Assembly: GCA_028565635.1 (NCBI GenBank)
Contig: JAOXYB010044315.1
Span: 1-12,533, forward strand
DNA: 12,533 bases
Direction of reading: 5' to 3'
Source: Phoronis ovalis
Lineage: Eukaryota; Phoronida; Phoronidae
Shown here: positions 1 through 9,381 of the stretch, piece after piece
Position numbering within the stretch: the stretch's first letter is position 1
Layout: every line of letters begins with the position of its first letter
Program-made: the position numbers and the translations under genes
Notes under the pieces: generated by a model
Seen by the model: the letters and a program-made list of their open reading frames with translations, nothing else
Told to the model about the DNA's origin: nothing
The model's database searches: none

Positions 1-298
1 ATTAAACGCTAATTAAATTTCATGCATTTTACACAATAGTTTGAAAATACCATTATGACATAGCTTGAATGTTAAAGCTTTAGAAAATATCTCTTGAGTG
101 AAAAAAATGTAATGCAGATTTTTCAAGAATTTTTATTTAAACAGTGACGAGGGTCCGACTTAGCTTTAATTCAGCTGCATGTTATTTATTATTACTCTGC
201 ACGTAGTAAATGAAGAGTATCTGTATCCATTAGGATGAAGTGAAGGCTTCTCAACACTAGCGTATCTCATGGCATGTCATATGAACACTTTCTTTCAG
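1..298 (+). other. Intron or upstream flank of the ceramidase gene
   Basis: I see no coding segment resembling the expected preceding ceramidase exon (the short conserved stretch before MGYA). Because 299 follows a good acceptor, this is most likely the 3' part of an intron whose upstream exon lies outside the window. Confidence 0.75.
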
Positions 299-448
299 AT
301 GGGATATGCTAATCCAGGTCAAACAGCAAATGGTATCCATACAAGGCAATATAGTCGAGCTTTTGTGATAGCAGATTCAAAAGATTCAGCTCGTACATTG
401 TTTGTTAGCATTGATGCCTGCATGGTGTCCCAGTTATTGAAAATTGAG
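299..448 (+). CDS. ASAH2: Ceramidase exon a (residues 1-50)
   Basis: The acceptor is TTTCTTTCAG and the donor GAG|GTTTGT, both at phase 0. It encodes MGYANPGQ...RQYSRAF, the conserved strand near the start of the catalytic domain, and VSIDACMVSQ. The in-frame ATG at 269 lies before the acceptor, so I do not take it as a start; ceramidases have about 100 more residues upstream. Confidence 0.95.
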
Positions 449-3400
449 GTTTGTTTATAATTAATCCGATTCTCTTTAACAGTAGCTTTATAATGCCATA
501 GAAGCAAATGAGATTCGCAGAGACAAAGAAATGTGTGCTCAGTCTGTAATATACTTGTAAATATACTGATATATGCTTGTGAGTACTACAGTATGAAAAT
601 GTTCAATCTCTTTTCATTGTGTGTGACAAACCTAGCTGGTACTTTGTCTGCATTTTATGGAACCCACTTTTAATCTTGGTCGCTAGAAACTACAGACGAA
701 TGTATTAGCTGTAAATAATCACTAGTCAAGGATATCACGTTCTTTTAAATAACTGCAGGTTGTGAAGCGACTAGAAGCTAAATACCATAATTTATACCAT
801 GATAAGAATGTTTGTATCAGCGGCATCCATACACATTCAGCACCTGCTGGGTTTTTGCAGTACGTCTTATTCGATGTCACCTCTCTGGGTTTTATCAATG
901 CAACCTTCAATGCATTGGTTGATGGTATAGTGAAGGTGAAGTGATAACATGTTTTACTAAATACAGATTATTGATGTCATCTTTTGGTGATTTTTCAAGA
1001 CAATCCATCTAATAAATAGTAAATCTGTTTTTGAAATAGAATACATGATTTGAAACATTAATTCTATTTATACTTCCATTATCATCAATAAGACATATAT
1101 GCATATTATCTAAAGTGACTGATTTGACTAGCTGATGACCATGTCAAGTATTAATCTCACCGTATGCATCATGAAACTTAACAATGATGTGGCTTAGATA
1201 ATAGTGAATGCTTGATTTACCTGTAGTATGTTAGATACAGAACCATATGAAACAAATCTCTGGATATCTGGTTCATACATCAGAATTGCATGCAAGTTTG
1301 TGGAAGCACACCTTTTGTGAGATATCTGTGCATGGATGCTTAGCTTCGGAAATTAAGTTTGCTATTATGTACGTGCAAATGGAATCAAATTAAGTACACA
1401 AGGCTGGCCTGAACACGAATCAACAAGTGAAAGCATTTTGTGTGTATCATTCTTTTTACAGAGTGTTGATAAAGCTCATGCTTCAGTCCAACTTGGTAAT
1501 ATTTATATGAATTCTGGTGAACTGCTGGATAGCAATATAAACAGAAGTCCAACCGCATATTTAAACAATCCCACCGAGGAGAAGGCAAAGTATAAATACA
1601 ATGTGGACAAAGAAATGGTTGTTCTGAAAATGGTGGACCAGAATAACAAGCCTATTGGAATGATAAAGTATGTGGCTCTTTTTCAGGATAACCTTTTGTC
1701 ATTGTAGTAGATAATTTGACACGACTCTCATGTCAGATATACATTCTTAGAACACTTTGTGCTGGTCACAATTTCAGTTTATGACAAGATCACCTCTGGA
1801 TACTTTTTTATCAGAATGTGCTTGATATAAACACATTAGTTAATGTTTTAATGAGTTTCTTATTCTAGTTCGCTGTCTTCAGTAAAACATTTTTGTCAGC
1901 ATTGTATTTGTATCTCATTCTTTCCTCTACAGGCTTGTTTTGTAGTTAAAAGTATGCAGTAGAAATTCTGTTTTATATTGATAATATTATTGGAGCTCAC
2001 CAGAATTTATGCTTATCTTTCTGTTATAGTTGGTTTGCTGTTCACTGCACCAGCATGAACAATACTAATGGGTTGATCAGTGGTGACAATAAAGGATACG
2101 CATCATACTTGTTTGAAAGACTCATGAATAATGGTAGTCTTCCTGGCAAGGTGAGATCAATGGTTGTAGAGCCGACTGGAGAAAAATCTAATGTAGACTG
2201 TAATGCACATGCATGCTTTTCATATCATATAGTGTTGGTAAATAAAAAAAAATGTTCAAAACAATTTTAGACTACTTTAATGAATTGTAAATTGTGTAAG
2301 CTTTATTTAAAGAAATGAAAAAATGTTAGTAAGTTCCATTATTTTGATAAAATATGATGTTTTGTACAATGCATAACTTGCTTTTTCCAGGGAAAATTTG
2401 TAGCCGCCTTCGCCCAGAGCAATCTTGGAGATGTCTCACCTAATACTAAAGGTCCTCACTGTCTGGACACTGGTCTTCCTTGTGATACAGCGACAAGTAC
2501 ATGCAATGGCAAGGTAAGATTATTTATAAATATTCAACTTTGTATTCGAAAAATGGTGGGTTTTCCGGAATATATAAAATATTACGTAATCCATGTTAAA
2601 AACAGCAAACATGTATGCCTTACTACTTGTGTTTTTCACAAACTGTGCAGAGGTGCAACAAGGGATTTTTACAATTATTCTTAATATATAAAGGAGTAAT
2701 ATGTTTTAAATTTTTTGACCGTAGGATACTTTTATGTCATAAAAAATAATTTATTAATTAGTATCTGAGCAGACCAATAAAATTTGTGATTTTTAACAAA
2801 AACGTAATGGATAGGTTTGTACGGCTTCACTTATAAATATTTTGTAGAACGAAAAATGTGTTGCCTTTGGACCTGGCAAAGATATGTTTGAAAGCACAAA
2901 AATAATCGGCGAAAATCAGTTCAAAAAAGCATTGGTAAGTTTGATGTGTTAAACACTACAAAAGCTTTTTAAAAAATAATTAAGAATTAAGCGTGATTTA
3001 ACTGTCACTTTTATATTATATTCTTGGTATTTCATGCAAGTCACGGTTTTAATTACCATAGAAGTTCTGAATTTTCTATCTTCAGTTTTCTATCTTGTAC
3101 ATTTGTAGCTATTTTGAATTGTTAACAACTATCTTAATTAGCTGATTATAATAATTGGCCGCAATACTTTAACATTTTTTCCCGCATTTCTGGAGGTATA
3201 CTAGTATATATCTACGGTTCACGAGTAGGCATTTTCAGTGTGGCATATTTGCAAAAGGTTTGTAGAGTCTGTAATTAGGAGAAGTTGTATAGTGCCAAAC
3301 AGTTCCAACAAGTGGTATTATTATGCTAGTAACCAACTGTGCACCTTGCTACACGAATCATTAGGAAGAGGCATGCAAAATGGAGATTCAAAATTATGAA

Positions 3401-6400
3401 CAAAGTATGTTCTAGGAACATAGTTCTTTAAGAAAATTGATCTGTAAAAAATATAGTACTGAGTGACAGTTAGATAGTTGCAACATTACTTGCCGGATTC
3501 ATGTAAGCCAACAACAGATAAAATTGAAAGTCAGTTATGTAAACACCATTAAAAAGAGTAAAATATCGTGCATAATACAGTGCATAAAATTTTCAAGTTT
3601 TCTTCTATATCGCAGGAACTGTTTCACTCACCTAGCACATTACTGACAGGACCAGTTGACTGGAGACACCAGTGGGTAAACATGTCCAAGGCAAACATTA
3701 CAAAGAATGGAACAGTGGTAAGATGAGAATGAATCATGTTCATACAGAAGGTCAAAAAGTGTAGTTAGTGCTTTATATTATATACTGTATTTTATGGACT
3801 TGGAGTAATAACAATATTAATTGAAATTATACTACAGTAATGTAACATATGTTAAAATCAGGTTCAATCTTTTTGTAATCTGCGTGATTTTTGATATTTA
3901 ATATTAAAGGTTAAAGGTTGCAAACCGGCAATGGGTTTCAGTTTTGCTGCTGGTACAACTGATGGACCAGGAGCATTTGATTTTCATCAAGGTAAAATTT
4001 GACATGTATTCAGTTTCAAAAAACAGATGAAGTGTCACCTTCATCTAGAATGTGTGATGACTATTATGAAGATATAAAAAATATTGATGTTCTGAATACT
4101 AGAGGAATCAATTTTCTATATAATATTCAAGCTTGTAATGTTTCTGTAAGTTGTCTCCATGTGTAGTCTTTTGTGTGATTTGTAGGTGATTCAAAGGGTA
4201 ACATATTCTGGAATCTGATACGTAACTTCTTGCATACACCATCTGATGAACAAGTTGCATGTCATAAACCAAAACCTATTTTACTGGATACTGGTGAGGT
4301 ATGTACATGCTAAGAAGGAATTTCACTGTATAGGAACCCTAGCTATTTTAGTGCTGCCTTTATATGTAGTCTTCATGCAGTTACTAAATCAGTATCAATA
4401 GTGAGAAATAATGTATTTTAAATGAAATATTCATAAGACAATTTGAATAACCCAAGGAAAGCACAAGCATGACATTTTGCTGATACATCATTTTCCATAG
4501 ATTGGTGAACCTTATCCCTGGCAGCCAAGTATTGTTGCAACACAACTGCTGAGAATCGGACAATTAGCCATCATAGCTGTGCCTGGAGAATTCACGTAAG
4601 TACATGTACATCACACTGACAAGTTCTGATATTTCACATTCATACATAAATTTGGCTATGAAATACTTTCAATTCCTAGTGAATTTACAAAGGACTTTTC
4701 CTATTAAACTAGTATTAATATTGTTTGGCATTTGCTATTCTGAGGTATCAATCTTATGCAAGGGAATGCTATTTTAACTAAAAATATTAGTGTTTGCTTG
4801 CTTCCTCTTTATATCTAGAAACAAAATAAGAATTTTAAGAAGAAATTTATTTCATTATTACACCTCTTATTATTTAGTACTATGTCTGGTAGACGAACAC
4901 GTGATGCCATTACTCAAGAACTTGTTAAGGATGGATTTCCTAACAACACAAAAACTGTAATAGCTGGTCTGTCAAATACCTACTCCGACTATATTGCAAC
5001 TTATGAGGAATACCAGGTTTGTGATAATTTAATTTTTACTATCAGGATTTCAATTATACAAAAATAACACACCGTGTGTGCATTCAGTAGATTGATTGCA
5101 TGTAATTCTAATGTTTGTTCATTTTACGATCTTACTCACTTTTAATTCTAACAGTTGATGTGAAAATTTAATCCTGAATATACCTGAATGTGACATAGCC
5201 AGTGGAAGGGTTGTAAAAGGTAACTAGTTTGTTATTGTGTGCCTTATAGTAAATGCTTCTATACATCTTAACAATGATGAATTAATTAAAGAAACTCTTT
5301 TGCAGGTTCAACGTTATGAAGGTGCTTCTACTGTTTATGGACCTCACACTCTTGATATATATATCAACATCTTTAAACAGTTGGCTAAAGCCATGGCTAC
5401 TGTAAGTTGAATGGCTGTGCATTTGTGTACTATACATTATGGACCTTGCTACAAAGCTTTTCTATCACATTTCAACTTTATATTTCATTAATGGCACTGC
5501 CACCAGATGGCACTGACTAGAGTAATGATAATGTGCTGTTTTACAGTTCCATTTATTTTATCAACAAGCCTGATTATTTGCTTGTGAAATGGGAAGTTGC
5601 TGGCCTGTCAGTGAGTTGACCAATTTATTTTTGATGATATATTATTTGTTGGTGTAAGTTCATGAATAGCAAATTCCACCAACTTGAGGGTAATATAAGG
5701 CATCACACTATATTATTGTCAACCAGATGCCAGAGCAATGTGGTAGTTGACAAAAAAATGTCAGTGTATACATATAAAGGTACACAATAAAAACATTGAA
5801 TTATCCACAGGTAACACCACATCAACTATTTAACCATGTACTATTTTAGGGTAAGGAAGTAAATCCAGGTCCAGACCCACCAAATTACTGGCAGAAGCAA
5901 CTATCCTTTTTACCTGGTGTTATTTATGATGAACCGGGATTTGGCCAGCATTTTGGTCAAGTTCTAAAAGATGTTTCTCCCAAATATACACCTGGCATGT
6001 CAGTGTTTGTTACATTTGTCAGTGCCAGTCCAAGGAATAATCTTATGGTAGGTTTCTAAGGTTTCTTTTGAACTAAGATTTGGATTTACAGTATTATTAC
6101 CTAAAATTAGCATAATTTAACAAATAAAATTATATTTCTTGAAAATACTGCCACCAGATATCTAATTATTTTTGCATTTGTGTACTTAAAAAAACTTTTG
6201 TCAAATGTATATCATGCAAGATGCTAGTTTCTTTGACAAAATAAGTTGCTTATTATACTAATTTCTGTAAAATTACATACTCTATTAACAAAAGTATAAA
6301 CTTAAAAACCTAGAAATGTATATTATGACTGAGCAATCATATGACATAATTTGTAAATTATTTTTTTAGACTGACAGTACCTTTCTAACCATTGAACGTA

Positions 6401-6941
6401 AGAACTCTAGTGGCAGCTGGGATGTTGTATTCACAGACAGTGGCTGGGAAACAAGGTAAGGAAGCAAAGCCAGTTACTACATGCTCATGAAGTGATTCTG
6501 CCCAAAACTGAACTTGACCTGTATTTTGACCAATATGAAATAGATATCATAAAAATTGAAGCTGTTATCATGAAACAAAGGACTTGAACCAAAAATGTTA
6601 GTGTATAGCCCTCGGCTAGAGCAAGGGGATAATAAAGCTGAATTTGAAAACAATTTCAATATTGAATTTAATTTTGCAGATTCATGTGGAAACGAACAAG
6701 CACACTTCTAGGTGAAAGCACTGCAACAATTCAGTGGGACATCCCAGCCAATCAAACAGCAGGATCTTATCGTATTCGCCATTTCGGATATTCGAAAAGT
6801 GTTGCCCAGAGCATTACACCTTACAATGGAACATCGACCATTTTCAGCGTAGTTTCACAAAAATCGAAGGTTTCAAACATAGTTTCTGTCAAACCAAGAT
6901 TTGTTGGTCAGAAGTTTAAAAAGAAGTTTAATGAGATTTGA
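299..6941 (+). CDS. ASAH2: Neutral (non-lysosomal) ceramidase, 3' fifteen exons, 5' end missing
   Basis: This zinc amidase cleaves ceramide into sphingosine and a fatty acid, on the outer cell surface or in the secretory pathway. The fifteen exons join with matching phases into 678 residues (1 = first codon here) and a stop. Seen: an HTHS zinc-site motif (74-77); WFAVH with the second likely zinc histidine (183); the signature NxGDVSPNxxGPxC with the family's catalytic serine at 234; PGEF with likely ligand Glu417; NTYSDYIATYEEY with likely ligand Tyr454. Cysteines around 234-265 and near 325 and 377 fit the disulfides known in the human enzyme. A C-terminal Ig-like domain follows from about 498. 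Several N-x-S/T sites suit a secreted protein. The human enzyme is 780 residues; the signal anchor, any mucin-like box and the start of the catalytic domain are absent. Every splice site is GT-AG. The last ~27 residues form a basic tail beyond the usual end. Confidence 0.97.
759..935 (+). CDS. ASAH2: Ceramidase exon b (residues 51-109), HTHS zinc motif
   Basis: The acceptor is AACTGCAG and the donor AAG|GTGAAG, both phase 0. It encodes RLEAKYHNLY and SGIHTHSAPAG; the histidines of HTHS include a zinc ligand in this family. It ends at VDGIVK. Confidence 0.96.
1462..1667 (+). CDS. ASAH2: Ceramidase exon c (residues 110-178)
   Basis: The acceptor is TTTTTACAG (phase 0) and the donor AAA|GTATGT (phase 2). 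It encodes NINRSPTAYLNNP and DKEMVVLKMVD, both strongly conserved in neutral ceramidases. The split codon at the end gives Asn, followed by WFAVH in the next exon. Confidence 0.96.
2030..2150 (+). CDS. ASAH2: Ceramidase exon d (residues 178-218), second zinc histidine
   Basis: The acceptor is CTGTTATAG (phase 2) and the donor AAG|GTGAGA (phase 0). It encodes WFAVH then SMNNTNGLISGDNKGYAS. The histidine (residue 183) matches the second zinc-binding histidine of the family. Confidence 0.96.
2391..2513 (+). CDS. ASAH2: Ceramidase exon e (residues 219-259), catalytic serine
   Basis: The acceptor is CTTTTTCCAG and the donor AAG|GTAAGA, both phase 0. It carries the diagnostic SNLGDVSPNTKGPHC. The serine codon at 2436-2438 matches the catalytic serine known in human and Pseudomonas neutral ceramidases. 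Confidence 0.97.
2848..2934 (+). CDS. ASAH2: Ceramidase exon f (residues 260-288)
   Basis: The acceptor is ATTTTGTAG and the donor TTG|GTAAGT, both phase 0. It encodes KCVAFGPGKDMFEST followed by IIG, a conserved loop with the paired cysteine. Confidence 0.95.
3616..3717 (+). CDS. ASAH2: Ceramidase exon g (residues 289-322)
   Basis: The acceptor is TATATCGCAG and the donor GTG|GTAAGA, both phase 0. It encodes a moderately conserved stretch with LTGPVDWRHQWVNMS and two N-glycosylation sequons. It follows the longest intron here (681 bases). Confidence 0.92.
3910..3991 (+). CDS. ASAH2: Ceramidase exon h (residues 323-350)
   Basis: The donor is CAAG|GTAAAA (phase 1). It encodes GCKPAMGFSFAAGTTDGPGAF, conserved in the family. 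The acceptor is uncertain: AG at 3908-3909 and AG at 3914-3915 both keep the frame and differ by two residues (Val-Lys), with a weak pyrimidine tract before both. Confidence 0.93.
4186..4298 (+). CDS. ASAH2: Ceramidase exon i (residues 350-387)
   Basis: The acceptor is GATTTGTAG (phase 1) and the donor GAG|GTATGT (phase 0). It encodes ACHKPKPILLDTGE, close to the human CHKPKPILLHTGE. Its cysteine probably pairs with the one in the preceding exon. Confidence 0.96.
4501..4595 (+). CDS. ASAH2: Ceramidase exon j (residues 388-419), Glu zinc ligand
   Basis: The acceptor is TTTTCCATAG (phase 0) and the donor CAC|GTAAGT (phase 2). It encodes PYPWQPSIV and AIIAVPGEF; the glutamate of PGEF (residue 417) matches the family's zinc ligand. 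Confidence 0.96.
4878..5016 (+). CDS. ASAH2: Ceramidase exon k (residues 419-465), Tyr zinc ligand
   Basis: The acceptor is TTATTTAG (phase 2) and the donor CAG|GTTTGT (phase 0). It encodes TMSGRRTRDA and AGLSNTYSDYIATYEEYQ. The tyrosine after Asn-Thr probably matches the known zinc-binding tyrosine. The human YTHY reads YSDY here. Confidence 0.96.
5306..5401 (+). CDS. ASAH2: Ceramidase exon l (residues 466-497)
   Basis: The acceptor is CTTTTGCAG and the donor ACT|GTAAGT, both phase 0. It encodes VQRYEGASTVYGPHTL, nearly identical to the human enzyme, then a helix ending the catalytic domain. Confidence 0.96.
5500..5513 (+). promoter_or_regulatory. CTCF-type motif in a ceramidase intron
   Basis: CCACCAGATGGCAC fits the published CTCF core consensus CCASYAGRKGGCRS at all fourteen positions. 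It lies in the intron 5402-5849, inside a short duplication of ATGGCACTG (5491-5499 and 5507-5515). This is a sequence match only; binding is unproven and the host must encode CTCF. Confidence 0.35.
5716..5753. repeat. Short inverted repeat in an intron
   Basis: The arms TTGTCAAC (5716-5723) and GTTGACAA (5746-5753) are exact complements around a 22-base loop. It may be chance in an AT-rich intron; no mobile-element ends are evident. Confidence 0.4.
5850..6047 (+). CDS. ASAH2: Ceramidase exon m (residues 498-563), start of C-terminal domain
   Basis: The acceptor is CTATTTTAG and the donor ATG|GTAGGT, both phase 0. It encodes NPGPDPPNYW, then FGQVLKDVSPKYTPG and SASPRNNLM, the linker and first strands of the C-terminal Ig-like domain. 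Confidence 0.95.
6370..6455 (+). CDS. ASAH2: Ceramidase exon n (residues 564-592)
   Basis: The acceptor is a seven-T tract plus AG (phase 0) and the donor CAAG|GTAAGG (phase 2). It encodes FLTIERK and WDVVFTDSGWETR, part of the C-terminal domain. Confidence 0.95.
6680..6941 (+). CDS. ASAH2: Ceramidase last exon (residues 592-678 and stop)
   Basis: The acceptor is ATTTTGCAG (phase 2) and the TGA stop is at 6939-6941. It encodes ATIQWDIP and AGSYRIRHFGYSK, the end of the C-terminal domain. After FSVVS it continues for about 27 residues rich in Lys/Arg, past where the human protein ends. Confidence 0.95.
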
Positions 6942-7911
6942 AGTTGCTTTGTCGGATGTGTGCACTGCCAGAATGGACACTATGAACTGATCTAGGTAAT
7001 GTTCTGATGCAGACGAGGTATCGTATATTACTTAGAATGGATTTGCATGGCAGTTGTAAGATTAATTGTGTAGATCCAGAAATGTCAGTAAGCTAGTTAC
7101 TAGTAATGTCCTGTTACAGTGAACTATGCCCAAATTATTGTTTTAGTAATTTTAAAATGTGCCATTTATGAACTAATGTTGTTCTGCCAAATTATATTTT
7201 TCATATATCCAATGTAATTGTTTGCTAACTGCTCACTTTTTTGTTATTAAATTCATACAAATGTTAAAACTTGTGAATTTCTTGAGGAAATTGCTAGAAT
7301 ATATTTATGTGTTACTGTCTTCTTTATTGCACTACATGATGAACATAAAAATGTGCAATATAATATTGTTTAAATTCCTTTAAAAATAATAAATATTTTT
7401 AATTCTTTAAGGCAGTCACATTTGTTATGATTAACATCAGAATTCTTGCAAAGAAAATAATGAATGCATGATTAACATATCAAAAAATGACAATTGATGT
7501 CCAGGTTTTCTAAAGACATGTAATGACTACTTACACACCACTAAAACATTAACAAAAATCATTTCCATTTCTTTTCACTGGTGAACTGCTTCACAAAACA
7601 TACATTTTGTTTCCATTGAAAAAAGTGTATATCCTCACAACACTTGATTTCTGTAAACTCAAGCTTGAACAAGACTAAACTGTTTTTTCACCAGCCTAAA
7701 TAAACACATCACTGCAAATATTCAGGAAGAACCATTTGCAATTTACATTACCAACAAAGTAAATAAGATAAATACGAAATGTTTCTAATCCAGAATGGGA
7801 CCTTTGGACAAAAGGAAATACTAGTAAAACAAGAAATTACTTCACCCCATAAACAATTGTCTAAAAAAACAACAATTTTCCATAATTGTGTTGCTCAATA
7901 TTTCACTCCAC
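6942..7911. other. 3' UTRs and space between convergent genes
   Basis: This 970-base stretch lies between the ceramidase stop and the stop of the minus-strand gene. It is AT-rich with no convincing coding segment. Plus-strand AATAAA copies are at 7388-7393 and 7699-7704. On the minus strand, ATTAAA is at 7398-7403 and AATAAA at 7323-7328. Depending on which are used, the two transcripts may overlap at their 3' ends. Confidence 0.7.
7381..7403. terminator. AT-rich hairpin with poly(A) signals on both strands
   Basis: TAAAAATA (7381-7388) and TATTTTTA (7394-7401) are exact complementary arms around a 5-base loop. AATAAA (plus, 7388-7393) and ATTAAA (minus, 7398-7403) sit inside it. It lies about 450 bases past the ceramidase stop and about 510 past the minus-gene stop, so it could serve both as a shared 3'-end region. 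This is inference from motifs. Confidence 0.45.
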
Positions 7912-8883
7912 TTAATATACATATTTATGCTGGTGAGGTGTCTGTAGTCTGTTTTCCATTGCATAATAATTTTTTGCAACAAGGGTTTTCCTTGTTAAAG
8001 GCAGAGTTAATGTACTTTCTAGTTTAAAGTCAGTCTTTGGTCTCTTTGGGTAAGGCAATATCGTAGGAGATTTGGAATCATTTTGTAACTGAGGTCCAGT
8101 TAATGGTCTTTCTTCAATTTTAGGTAAACTTTGTAACATTTCACTTGGATTTCTAACTCTAGTTACTTTAGTTTTTGGTAGATACAGTGTTTTTTGACGC
8201 TTTTTAGCAGTTTCAGCATCTGGTTTAGATTTTGCACTGCTTTCACGATTAGTAGATTCAGGTACCCAAGCAGCTTTTATCCTGGCCTGTTCAACTATCT
8301 GTTCAGCTTCCCAAGTGTTCCTCATAACAAATGAATACTTTGATATGCAATTATCAGCCGAAAAATTTACTTTTGCATGAACTACTGATTTTTCTTCAGG
8401 ATTGCTTTCTGTTTCATCGGTTACATCTATGTTTTCTTCATTTTCCTTTTGCACAGGATTTTTCACAGCAAATTCTTCTAATTTGTTCAATAAATTTCCA
8501 TGCAACTGAATGTAAGTTTCCTGAACTTTTTTCCATTTTACTTTAGCTGACACCGGGAACATATATGGACGCAGAGATGGACATTCGTCCCGAATATATC
8601 GACTGTATAGCTGAGCTTGTTTTTTACCCAAACGTAATCGATCCAATTTTTTACTCATACATTTAAATTCCTTAGAAACTGAGCAGGCAAATGTTCTTCT
8701 TTGCCAATTAAGAACTTTTAGTTGTTCCTCTAACACAATATTGTGTGCTTGATTTTGCTTTGATATTTTACGAAAATTTTTAGCTGCCGCTACAATTTGA
8801 GGATCTCCTTCATATTTTCCAGTTTGTGTTGTTGTTGGTAACAGCATCCTATCTTCATCAAATTTAGTCTCAAACTGCTTCAT
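7912..8883 (-). CDS. Uncharacterised single-exon protein, 323 residues, lysine-rich
   Basis: I do not recognise this protein. The frame is intact over 972 bases, far longer than chance in such AT-rich DNA. The ATG has A at -3 (CCACAATG), and an in-frame TAA lies eight codons upstream, so the start is credible unless a spliced 5' exon exists. Residues 30-140 look mostly helical and basic (FRKISKQNQ, SKKLDRLRLGKKQAQLYSRY). Residues 147-165 are acidic. Residues 185-205 are again helix-like (WEAEQIVEQARIKAAW). The tail 215-323 is proline- and lysine-rich with basic clusters that could be nuclear signals (AKKRQK at 226-231, PKRPK at 279-283). There is no signal peptide, membrane segment or recognisable catalytic motif. 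The gene converges on the ceramidase gene. It could be a cytoskeletal, ciliary or nuclear protein, but nothing here settles that. Confidence 0.85.
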   Translation of the reverse strand: MKQFETKFDEDRMLLPTTTQTGKYEGDPQIVAAAKNFRKISKQNQAHNIVLEEQLKVLNWQRRTFACSVSKEFKCMSKKLDRLRLGKKQAQLYSRYIRDECPSLRPYMFPVSAKVKWKKVQETYIQLHGNLLNKLEEFAVKNPVQKENEENIDVTDETESNPEEKSVVHAKVNFSADNCISKYSFVMRNTWEAEQIVEQARIKAAWVPESTNRESSAKSKPDAETAKKRQKTLYLPKTKVTRVRNPSEMLQSLPKIEERPLTGPQLQNDSKSPTILPYPKRPKTDFKLESTLTLPLTRKTLVAKNYYAMENRLQTPHQHKYVY

Positions 8884-9305
8884 TGTGGTACACTTGTTAG
8901 CTTAAATCGTAATAAAACTTAAAGTCAATACCCACAAACAAAAAATATTTACGTTTAAATAAATTTCATTCCATTAGTTTTTGATCATATTTCTTCAGTG
9001 TTTAGATAAAAGGACAATCCTTTCAATACTACTTAATGGATTCAATGTCTGTAGAAAAAAGTGTCTTGCACACACACAATAAAAGTCTTTAGTAGCGTTC
9101 AATTTATCTGTTTTCAAATATTTGAACAATGAAACTGAAAAGAAAACTATGTATTGACGTATGTCTGCTGTTGTAAATGATGACAATAACCAGTCATATA
9201 TTGTGGTAAGACAAACTTGCTGTCCTCAAACAAAAACTATATACTAGGCTCAAGCTATGTTGTTGAAATGCTGTAAATCTAAAGATGCCACATCTTTTAT
9301 GCCCC

Positions 9306-9381
9306 AGGGCAAACAGCGTCATAGCCTTTCATGGTCTAATGTACCATAGGGTAAACAACATCATAGCCTTTCATAGTTTAA
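9306..9381. repeat. Degenerate 42-base tandem duplication
   Basis: AGGGCAAACAGCGTCATAGC at 9306 recurs as AGGGTAAACAACATCATAGC at 9348. Both copies continue with CTTTCATRGTYTAA. About 29 of 34 aligned bases match. A weaker echo of the first part (CCCCAGGCAAACAATGCGTA) appears at 10061-10080. Confidence 0.7.

Noticed and set aside
269-298. In-frame ATG upstream of the first ceramidase exon as a start codon
   Set aside because: It lies before a good splice acceptor, and the family has about 100 further residues upstream, so it is intronic read-through.
3197-3208. Palindrome TATACTAGTATA in the longest ceramidase intron
   Set aside because: It is short and AT-rich, so expected by chance.
6477-6659. 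Minus-strand 60-codon frame
   Set aside because: It lies inside a ceramidase intron, antisense, with no features.
7779-8027. Plus-strand 82-codon frame
   Set aside because: It overlaps the 3' part of the minus-strand 323-residue gene and has no family features.
8331-8546. Plus-strand 71-codon frame
   Set aside because: It lies wholly antisense to the 323-residue gene; its Leu/Phe/His-rich make-up is what a lysine-rich gene gives in reverse.
8995-9186. Minus-strand 63-codon frame upstream of the 323-residue gene
   Set aside because: It is short, has no recognisable motif and no supporting splice signals.
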